From NCBI GenBank assembly GCA_018067055.1, contig JAGPVK010000410.1, positions 1-13,987 on the forward strand: a DNA stretch of 13,987 bases, written 5' to 3'. The position numbers and the translations under genes were made by a program. The notes under the pieces were generated by a model. The model was not told where the DNA came from, did no database searches, and saw only the letters and a list, made by a program, of their open reading frames with translations. The DNA is from Sphingomonadales bacterium (GTDB taxonomy: Bacteria > Pseudomonadota > Alphaproteobacteria > Sphingomonadales > Sphingomonadaceae). This document shows, in pieces, positions 8,879-13,987 of this stretch. Within the stretch, counting starts at the first letter, position 1. Each line of letters starts with the position of its first letter.

Positions 8879-9628
8879 ATGAAGAGAATATTGTTTTTGG
8901 CACCACTACTGGCACTTGCGGCTTGTGAAGGGTCGATTGCCAACGCCGTCGGTGAAGCCGCTGGTGACGTGACGAGCAGCGGCAGCTTTTCCGATGGTAT
9001 TGCGATCGGAACCAGTGCCACCAATCCCGGTGCGTTCGAAGGCGTGACGCTTGCCGGCCCCGACAATATTGTCTTCACGACCGGCGCCAATTCGATCCGG
9101 GCAGAAGGCGATGCCAAGGCGATCGAACAGCTGCGCTATAAGATTTCCGGTGACGAGATTAAAATTGGACGAGAAAAGAGCGGCATATCCTGGGGCGATA
9201 CCGGTCGGGCGACAATATATGTCAGCGCGCCTTCCCTGAGGAGTGCCAAGCTGGCCGGTTCGGGTGATATGGAGGTCGATGCGATGACCACAGAATCGAC
9301 CAAATTGAACATCGCCGGGGCGGGCAATATCAGGGTCGCCAAAATCAAAACCGCGTCACTCGATTCCAAAATTGCCGGTTCGGGCAATCTGACCCTGGCG
9401 GGCACAGCCGATTCCGTCGACATATCGATCGCCGGTTCGGGCGATGTCAGCGGCAAGGACATGAAAGCAGAAAGCGTCAGCATATCGGTCGCCGGCAGCG
9501 GTAATGTCGAACTGTCCTCGGACGGATCGGTCGATGCCAAGGTCATGGGCTCCGGTGATGTCCGGATTCACGGCGACGCGAAGTGCAAGTCGCGGGCGAT
9601 GGGATCGGGCGACATCACTTGCGGCTGA
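8879..9628 (+). CDS. DUF2807 (GIN domain) lipoprotein
   Basis: A 249-residue envelope protein of unknown function. A lipoprotein signal is clear: MKRILFLAPLLALAAC, with lipobox L-A-A-C and the lipidated Cys at 16; E17 follows. The mature part is a DUF2807 (putative auto-transporter adhesin head GIN) domain of right-handed beta-helix type. Seven turn motifs are spaced 18-20 residues apart: AGSGD 126, AGAGN 146, AGSGN 166, AGSGD 185, AGSGN 205, MGSGD 223, MGSGD 241. Two cysteines near the end (C236, C248) could form a disulfide between neighbouring rungs. GAGGAG sits about 7 bases before the ATG. First gene of a likely operon with a methyltransferase and a second DUF2807 protein. The family is common in sphingomonads and Bacteroidota; ligand unknown. 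Confidence 0.9.
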   Translation: MKRILFLAPLLALAACEGSIANAVGEAAGDVTSSGSFSDGIAIGTSATNPGAFEGVTLAGPDNIVFTTGANSIRAEGDAKAIEQLRYKISGDEIKIGREKSGISWGDTGRATIYVSAPSLRSAKLAGSGDMEVDAMTTESTKLNIAGAGNIRVAKIKTASLDSKIAGSGNLTLAGTADSVDISIAGSGDVSGKDMKAESVSISVAGSGNVELSSDGSVDAKVMGSGDVRIHGDAKCKSRAMGSGDITCG

Positions 9629-9660
9629 TTGCTTGATCAAAAAGAGCAACATGCTGAAAT

Positions 9661-9700
9661 CGCTTGGCGATCTGCCCTTGCTGTGGCAGATTCGCCAGCG
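9661..9700 (+). repeat. 15-bp inverted repeat (hairpin) abutting the methyltransferase start
   Basis: Left arm 9661-9676 (CGCTTGGCGATCTGCC) and right arm 9685-9700 (GGCAGATTCGCCAGCG) pair over 15 bp with one bulged base in each arm, T9665 and T9691 (equivalently T9692), and an 8-base loop. The right arm ends at the base before ATG 9701. No T run follows, so it is not a typical intrinsic terminator. It could limit or couple translation, stabilise or process the mRNA between the lipoprotein and methyltransferase genes, or be a copy of a dispersed palindromic repeat. Confidence 0.75.
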
Positions 9701-10324
9701 ATGCCAAATCTATGGGAAAAATATGCGGTTCCGAAGCTGATCCGCTTCGCCTGCTCGCAGCCGGCGGTGATGAAAGACCGCAGCGCTATCGTCCCGAAAG
9801 CCAATGGCGCGGTGCTCGAACTCGGCTGCGGTGGTGGCATCAATCTGCAATTTTACGATCGTTCCAAGGTCACCAAGCTGACCGGTCTCGATCCGTCGGC
9901 AGAATTGCTGGACTATACCAGGCTGGAAGCCAGCGAACGCGGCTTCGACATGGAGATATGCGACGGGATCGGCGAATCGATGCCCTTTGCCGACGCCAGC
10001 TTTGATACGGTCCTGACCACCTTCACGCTCTGTTCGGTACAGGACGGGGCACAGGTGCTGTCCGAAATGCGGCGGGTTTTGAAACCCGGCGGCAAGATCC
10101 TGTTTCTTGAACATGGCCGGGCCCCCGACAAGGGCCCCGAAAAATGGCAGCAGCGCATTGAACCGGTCTGGAAACATATTGCTGGCGGATGCCATTTGCA
10201 TCGCCCGGTCGCCAAATTATTCGAAGCCCAGGGCTTTGCATTGGCCGAAACCAGCGGCCACTATGCGCCAAAGACGCCACGCTGGCTTGGCTGGATGGAA
10301 GCGGGAGAGGCCCGGCCGCTATGA
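9701..10324 (+). CDS. Class I SAM-dependent methyltransferase, METTL7-like
   Basis: A 207-residue cytosolic methyltransferase without signal peptide or membrane segment. SAM-binding motif I is VLELGCGGGINLQFYD (38-53), the acidic residue after strand 2 is in TGLDPS (61-66), and motif II/III lies in SMPFADASFDTVLTTFTLCS and VLKPGGKILFLEHG (126-139). The run from TLCSVQD through EHG to WKHIAGGCHLHRP resembles the METTL7/TMT1 group, whose human members methylate thiols; a thiol or lipid-like acceptor is therefore possible but unproven, and a UbiE-like quinone role is the alternative. The start is ATG at 9701 because the family begins near MPNLWEKYAVPKLIRFAC; no Shine-Dalgarno is visible and a hairpin abuts the ATG. 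In-frame TTG at 9629, directly after the lipoprotein stop, would add 24 residues. The stop overlaps the next start as ATGA. Confidence 0.85.
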   Translation: MPNLWEKYAVPKLIRFACSQPAVMKDRSAIVPKANGAVLELGCGGGINLQFYDRSKVTKLTGLDPSAELLDYTRLEASERGFDMEICDGIGESMPFADASFDTVLTTFTLCSVQDGAQVLSEMRRVLKPGGKILFLEHGRAPDKGPEKWQQRIEPVWKHIAGGCHLHRPVAKLFEAQGFALAETSGHYAPKTPRWLGWMEAGEARPL

Positions 10325-11028
10325 GATGCCTGCCCGGTATTCTGATCTCCGCCCTGTTGCTGCTGTCCTCGGCAAGCCAGGCAGCAGAACGCAAATTTTC
10401 CATCTTCGGCTTTGATGACATCCGGATTGGCAATGGCGTCAATGTCGTGCTGACATCTGGCAAGGGGCCGTCCGCCCGCGCGGATGGACCCTCGCGCGAA
10501 ATACTCGACCGGGTGTCGCTGCAGAAAAACGGCAAGCAGCTGGTTGTTTCGGTGCAACCCAAGTCACTGGACCGGAACAATTATGAAGAGGATGCGCCGG
10601 TCAACCTCTACCTCAGCAGCTATGCGATCGAGAATCTTACCCATCTGGGTTCCGGCAAGGTGACGCTCGACAAATTGTCCGGACGGGCACCGACCGTGCG
10701 CATGGGCGGCTTTGGTACGCTCCAGATAGACGCCGTGAAGGCCGACCGGCTTGATGTAGCGATGACCGGCGGCGGCCAGCTAGTGATGGCGGGTGATGCG
10801 GTTGCCGCCCGGGTCGAGCTACAGGGTGCCAGCATCTTTGAAAGTCCGGGGCTGAAGGTTGAAAAGCTGACCCTGGTGCAACGCGGTCCGGCCAGCAGTC
10901 ATCTGCTGGTTAAGCGGGAAGCGAATATCAGCAATTTCGGTACCGGACGCATCCAGATTGATGGCCGCCCCAATTGTACGGTGCGAACCGATGGATCGGC
11001 CGAGATTATCTGCGACCCTGATCGCTAG
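10321..11028 (+). CDS. Secreted DUF2807 (GIN domain) protein
   Basis: A 235-residue protein with a Sec signal peptide (hydrophobic 6-17, likely cleavage after SASQA at 21) but no lipobox, so it should be free in the periplasm or exported. The rest looks like a divergent DUF2807 beta-helix, with rung turns near 109 (LGSGK), 128 (MGGFG), 149 (TGGGQ), 168 (QGAS), 206 (FGTGR) and 224 (DGSA), about 18-20 apart where continuous. The C-terminus lines up with that of the lipoprotein at 8879-9628: both end in two cysteines exactly 12 residues apart (C219, C231 here). The ATG at 10321 overlaps the methyltransferase stop by 4 bases, a strong sign of translational coupling; the frame stays open upstream but only as antecedent out-of-frame sequence within the methyltransferase gene. 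Confidence 0.85.
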   Translation: MRCLPGILISALLLLSSASQAAERKFSIFGFDDIRIGNGVNVVLTSGKGPSARADGPSREILDRVSLQKNGKQLVVSVQPKSLDRNNYEEDAPVNLYLSSYAIENLTHLGSGKVTLDKLSGRAPTVRMGGFGTLQIDAVKADRLDVAMTGGGQLVMAGDAVAARVELQGASIFESPGLKVEKLTLVQRGPASSHLLVKREANISNFGTGRIQIDGRPNCTVRTDGSAEIICDPDR

Positions 11029-11029
11029 A

Positions 11030-11239
11030 TCAGTGCACTGTACCGATTGTCTGATCGATCGACAGCAAGACGCATAGTCGTTCCACTTGCCGCCATTTGC
11101 AATAATGGAGATGATTGCCCAGCGACCGGCTCTTGTCGGCCCGGTTGGCCGCTTCCAGCCCGGCTTCTTCGCCATAGTTGCTGATCAGCGATTCGGCATC
11201 GCTATAATGAGTGGAGTCAATGAACACCGGTAATTGCAT
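11030..11239 (-). CDS. Small hypothetical protein, 69 residues
   Basis: The protein begins MQLPVFIDSTHYSDAESLIS and has no signal peptide or membrane segment. It is mixed in charge with three tryptophan/cysteine-type core residues (HYCKWRQVERLC at about 44-55) and a C-terminal LLSIDQTIGTVH, consistent with a small folded cytosolic alpha/beta protein. AGGAG lies 6 bases before the ATG, a near-ideal ribosome binding site, and supports a real gene. It is convergent with the second DUF2807 gene, one base apart, and divergent from the small membrane protein to its right. I recognise no named family; similar small proteins seem to occur in sphingomonads, but that is from memory. Confidence 0.72.
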   Translation of the reverse strand: MQLPVFIDSTHYSDAESLISNYGEEAGLEAANRADKSRSLGNHLHYCKWRQVERLCVLLSIDQTIGTVH

Positions 11240-11401
11240 CGTTGGCTCCTGTTGCGGAAAGCACTGGCGCTTTCAATCTTGTCACAATCCCTACAGCCGA
11301 CCGGTGGAAATATCTTGAAAAGTCAAGGTTACCAATATGTTAATTATAAGATCGTCGGGAAGCTCTAGTCACGGGACAAGTTGTGGTTTAGGGCTGCGTC
11401 C

Positions 11402-11605
11402 ATGAACCCTGAAACCCCGAAACATGCTTCCAATTCTTCCAGCGACGGCACGGCAAATCGCAACGGCGGCGGTATATTTATCGCCATTGGCACGGTTGGC
11501 GGCGCGATTGTCGGCGGCTTGATGGGGCAGCCGTCGGCTGGTTTGCTGGCCGGACTGGCGCTTGGCGCGGCGGCGGCGCTGCTCATCTGGTGGCGAGGCC
11601 GCTAA
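11402..11605 (+). CDS. Small glycine-rich membrane protein, 67 residues
   Basis: After a polar N-terminus of about 24 residues (MNPETPKHASNSSSDGTANR) come two predicted membrane segments, about 25-43 (GIFIAIGTVGGAIVGGLMG) and 46-63 (SAGLLAGLALGAAAALLIWW), ending in RGR. Small residues at every third or fourth position (G-x-x-x-G) suggest tight helix packing, as in glycine-zipper proteins. AGGG lies 8 bases before the ATG at 11402; an in-frame TTG at 11381 would add seven residues. It is 51 bases ahead of the dehydrogenase and could share its transcript. Function unknown. Confidence 0.68.
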   Translation: MNPETPKHASNSSSDGTANRNGGGIFIAIGTVGGAIVGGLMGQPSAGLLAGLALGAAAALLIWWRGR

Positions 11606-11656
11606 GCATATCAGTGCGTGCTTGTCAGGACCTGCGACGCCACCTATTATCGGTTC

Positions 11657-13015
11657 ATGCTGAAACATTTTAGAAATATCGCGATTCTGCTCATCATCCT
11701 AGGGGTGGGCGCAGGATATTATTTCACCCGTGGCGATACCGCTCGCTTGCCGCTCGAGGCAACCGAGGGTGTGGAACCGGCGTTGACCAATGTCCGCAAG
11801 GAATCATTCCCGACCATCAATATCGCCAAGGCCATGCCGTGGGACGAAGGCGAAGGCCCGGTTGCGGCGGAGGGTCTTGTGGTTGAGCGTTTTGCCGAAG
11901 GGCTGGACCATCCCCGGAGCATGTTCCGCTTGCCCAATGGCGATCTGCTGGTGGCCGAAACCAATAGCCCGCCTCGAACCAACAAGGGTATCGAAGGCTG
12001 GATCATGCGCAATCTGATGAGCAAGGCTGGCGCGGCCACTCCATCGGCCAATCGCATCAGCCTGCTGCGCGACAGCAACAAGGATGGCAAGGTCGACGAG
12101 AAATTCACCTTTCTCGAAAATCTCAATTCGCCGTTCGGTATGGCGTTGATCGGCGATACTTTGTACTTCGCCAATACCGACGCGGTCTATGCCTATCCCT
12201 ATGCGGAAGGCGAAACGAAAATTACCACCGAGGGCCGCAAGGTTGCCAATCTCAATGCAAAGGCGCCGAACAATCATTGGACCCGGGGCCTGCTCGCCAG
12301 CAAGGACGGAAAATATCTTTACGTTTCGGTCGGCTCGAACAGCAATATCGGCGAAAACGGCATGGATATAGAGAAGCAGCGCGCTGCCATCTTGCAGGTC
12401 GAACTCGCGACCAACAAGAAGACCATCTATGCCGACGGTATGCGTAATCCGGTTGGCATGGCCTATCTGCCTGGCACTGACAAATTTTATGCGGTGGTCA
12501 ACGAGCGCGATATGCTCGGCAGCGACATGGTCCCGGACTATCTTACCGAAGTGCGCTGGGGCGCACATTATGGCTGGCCCTGGCACTTCTGGGGCGGCAA
12601 TGTCGACCCGCGTGTCGAACCGAAAAATCTCGACCACCGCCAATATGAGCGGCGGCCGGACTATGCGCTGGGGGCGCATGTCGCGCCGCTCGGCCTTGCC
12701 TTTTCGCATGGCCAGGCGCTCGGCAAACCCTTTGCCACCGGTGCGGTTGTCGCGCGGCACGGTTCGTGGAATCGTCAGCCGCTGTCCGGCTATGACGTGG
12801 TCTATGTCAATTTCAATCAGCGCGGTGAACCGGAAGGCAAGCCAGCGACGATCCTGAGCGGATTTGTCGACGAAGAGGGCGAGGCCCGCGGCCGTCCGGC
12901 GATGGTCGACTTTGACCAGACCGGAGCGCTGCTGGTGAGTGACGATGTCGGCGGGATCATCTGGCGGGTATCGCGCGCAGGTGCAGCCAAGCCGGAGGTG
13001 GCGGCCAAGAAATAG
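11657..13015 (+). CDS. Membrane-anchored sorbosone/glucose dehydrogenase-like PQQ beta-propeller protein
   Basis: A 452-residue protein with an N-terminal anchor (about 5-22, FRNIAILLIILGVGAGYYF) and a periplasmic six-bladed propeller of the soluble GDH/L-sorbosone dehydrogenase family, which oxidises aldoses or aldehydes with PQQ. Family landmarks: GLDHPRSMFRLPNGDLLVAE (82-101), NHWTRGLLASKDGKYLYVSVGS (206-227, with H207 a candidate catalytic base), MRNPVGMAY (262-270), NERDMLGSDMVPDYLTEV (282-299), YGWPWHFWGG (305-314), HVAPLGLAFS (341-350) and HGSWNR (368-373). The start is ATG at 11657 because it places the anchor at the N-terminus; an in-frame GTG at 11618 adds 13 odd residues. No pqq synthesis gene is in the window, so cofactor supply and true activity are open. 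It ends one base from the convergent ATPase gene. Confidence 0.9.
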   Translation: MLKHFRNIAILLIILGVGAGYYFTRGDTARLPLEATEGVEPALTNVRKESFPTINIAKAMPWDEGEGPVAAEGLVVERFAEGLDHPRSMFRLPNGDLLVAETNSPPRTNKGIEGWIMRNLMSKAGAATPSANRISLLRDSNKDGKVDEKFTFLENLNSPFGMALIGDTLYFANTDAVYAYPYAEGETKITTEGRKVANLNAKAPNNHWTRGLLASKDGKYLYVSVGSNSNIGENGMDIEKQRAAILQVELATNKKTIYADGMRNPVGMAYLPGTDKFYAVVNERDMLGSDMVPDYLTEVRWGAHYGWPWHFWGGNVDPRVEPKNLDHRQYERRPDYALGAHVAPLGLAFSHGQALGKPFATGAVVARHGSWNRQPLSGYDVVYVNFNQRGEPEGKPATILSGFVDEEGEARGRPAMVDFDQTGALLVSDDVGGIIWRVSRAGAAKPEVAAKK

Positions 13016-13016
13016 T

Positions 13017-13847
13017 CTAGGCCAGTGACCGTCCGGCGCGCCCGGCCAGTTCGATAATATATTGCCACGCCACTCGGCCAGACCGGCTGCCGCGCTGCTT
13101 TGCCCACAGCAGGGCATCTTCGCGCTCGAACTTCAGATCATGGGCTGCGGCATAGCGGGAGATGATGGCGAGATAATCGTCCTGCGATGCGGCGTGAAAT
13201 CCCAGCCGCAAGCCGAAACGATCGGATAGCGCCAGCTGATCATCGACCGCGTCGCGCGGGTTGACCGGGTCATCCTGCTCGCTCATCTGGCGCGACACGA
13301 TATGGCGGCGGTTCGAGGTGACGTACAGGCGGACATTGGCCGGTCGCTCGCTGGCACCGCCCTCCAGCATCGAACGCAACAATCGCGGCTCGGCGCTGCC
13401 TTCGGCAAATCCGATGTCATCGATGAAAATAACGAAGCGGCGGCGCACGGCTGCGAGCATCGCGAATAGCTCCGGCAGATTTTCCAGCTGGTCGGACGGT
13501 GCCTCGACCAGGGCAATATCCTCACCCTGCGTTTGCAACGCCCGGATCACCGACTTGGCGAGCGCCGATTTTCCCATGCCGCGCGATCCCCAGAGCAGCA
13601 CATCATGCGCGCCATGGCCGCGGGCGTGGCGGCGGCTGTTGTCGAGCAAGCGTGTCTTTTGCTGATCGATGCCGGTGAGCAGATCGATATCAACCGGGTC
13701 GAAAGGCGCTATCGCTTTGACGCCATGTCCGTCCCACAGAAAGGCCGCTCCCGTTGCCATATCAGCCGGTTTGGCGGCTGGCGGGGCAAGGCGTTCGAGC
13801 GCATCGGCGATCCGGCCCAACACTTCCTTGTTGTCCGCATCTGGCAC
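13017..13847 (-). CDS. AAA+-like ATPase of the DUF815 family
   Basis: A 276-residue cytosolic P-loop ATPase. Walker A is GSRGMGKS (87-94), Walker B FVIFIDDI (138-145, D143-D144), a sensor-1 type segment is YVTSNRRH (175-182, N179), and DRFGLRL (209-215) carries candidate arginine-finger or sensor residues. The preceding LLTGIDQQKTRLLDNSRRHARG is typical of DUF815, whose cellular job is unknown. The start is GTG at 13847, 2 bases after the acyl-CoA dehydrogenase stop, which implies coupling; the internal M30 is an alternative. Other readings, such as a DnaA-like loader, are less likely given the whole-length match. Confidence 0.88.
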   Translation of the reverse strand: MPDADNKEVLGRIADALERLAPPAAKPADMATGAAFLWDGHGVKAIAPFDPVDIDLLTGIDQQKTRLLDNSRRHARGHGAHDVLLWGSRGMGKSALAKSVIRALQTQGEDIALVEAPSDQLENLPELFAMLAAVRRRFVIFIDDIGFAEGSAEPRLLRSMLEGGASERPANVRLYVTSNRRHIVSRQMSEQDDPVNPRDAVDDQLALSDRFGLRLGFHAASQDDYLAIISRYAAAHDLKFEREDALLWAKQRGSRSGRVAWQYIIELAGRAGRSLA

Positions 13848-13849
13848 AA

Positions 13850-13987
13850 TCAGCCAGCCAGTTCTGCGCTGTCGAGCTCGTAGAGAATCTCCGCGCCGGC
13901 CATCGCTGCAGCCTTGAGGCCGAGCGCTTCCGGTACCAGATGGTCGAGATAATAGCGGGTGGTGACCAGTTTCGCCTTGAGAAACGG
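13850..13987 (-). CDS. Acyl-CoA dehydrogenase, C-terminal end only (5' part beyond the window)
   Basis: The 45 visible residues run PFLKAKLVTTRYYLDHLVPE and then ALGLKAAAMAGAEILYELDS, ending ELAG before TGA at 13850-13852. This looks like the C-terminal helical tail of the larger acyl-CoA dehydrogenases related to 3-methylmercaptopropionyl-CoA dehydrogenase (DmdC), in which a K-A-K/R-x-x-x-x-x-Y-x-x-H/R-x-L/V-P pattern precedes an Ala-rich helix and a short L-x-x-x-x-L end. The identification is from a short piece, and no active-site residue is visible. The DUF815 gene starts 2 bases downstream, so the two are probably co-transcribed. Confidence 0.62.
   Translation of the reverse strand, partial: PFLKAKLVTTRYYLDHLVPEALGLKAAAMAGAEILYELDSAELAG

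Noticed and set aside
11028..11056. GATCAG/CTGATC inverted repeat at the convergent ends of the second DUF2807 gene and the small gene
   Set aside because: Six base pairs with a 17-base loop and no T run; within coding sequence on the minus strand, so not called a terminator.
11618..11656. GTG start for the dehydrogenase
   Set aside because: Adds 13 residues with no family resemblance ahead of a membrane anchor that starts naturally after ATG 11657.
11804..13117. 437-codon open frame antisense to the dehydrogenase
   Set aside because: Lies opposite a clear propeller protein, crosses into the ATPase gene and shows no domain.

Overview
The window reads as an ordinary, fairly GC-rich chromosomal segment of an alphaproteobacterium, most likely a sphingomonad (Sphingomonadales). 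The reasons are gene content and order: a SUPV3L1/Suv3-type helicase, an S4-domain protein, a seven-iron ferredoxin and a CarD regulator in a row; an Asp-type (Mg-dependent style) HemB; and an ATPase of the DUF815 type beside an acyl-CoA dehydrogenase. The genus is an inference. I see no rRNA, tRNA, insertion sequence, phage gene or CRISPR array.

Left part (1-3191, minus strand): a membrane-anchored M23 metallopeptidase, then hemB, then a RimJ/RimL-like GNAT acetyltransferase. HemB and the acetyltransferase overlap by 8 bases, and the acetyltransferase runs off the left edge. Divergently (3400-6507, plus strand) lie the Suv3-like helicase and, 9 bases later, a small S4 RNA-binding protein started by TTG. 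FdxA follows (6611-6949); its stop overlaps tail to tail with a periplasmic Sel1-repeat protein on the minus strand.

Middle (7897-11028): a roughly 300-base leader with possible competing hairpins precedes carD, which ends in a clear intrinsic terminator. Next, behind a plausible sigma70 promoter, comes a three-gene plus-strand set: a DUF2807 lipoprotein, a cytosolic SAM-dependent methyltransferase resembling the METTL7 (thiol methyltransferase-like) group, and a second, secreted DUF2807 protein whose start overlaps the methyltransferase stop (ATGA). A 15-bp hairpin with two bulges ends exactly at the base before the methyltransferase ATG. This set is the best candidate in the window for something not well described. 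It is a hypothesis from layout only.

Right part (11030-13987): a 69-residue conserved-looking small protein (minus), a 67-residue glycine-rich protein with two membrane segments (plus), an N-terminally anchored sorbosone/glucose dehydrogenase-type beta-propeller (plus), and, convergent with it, a DUF815-type AAA+ ATPase whose start lies 2 bases after the stop of an acyl-CoA dehydrogenase that enters from the right edge. Most genes are housekeeping or envelope functions.
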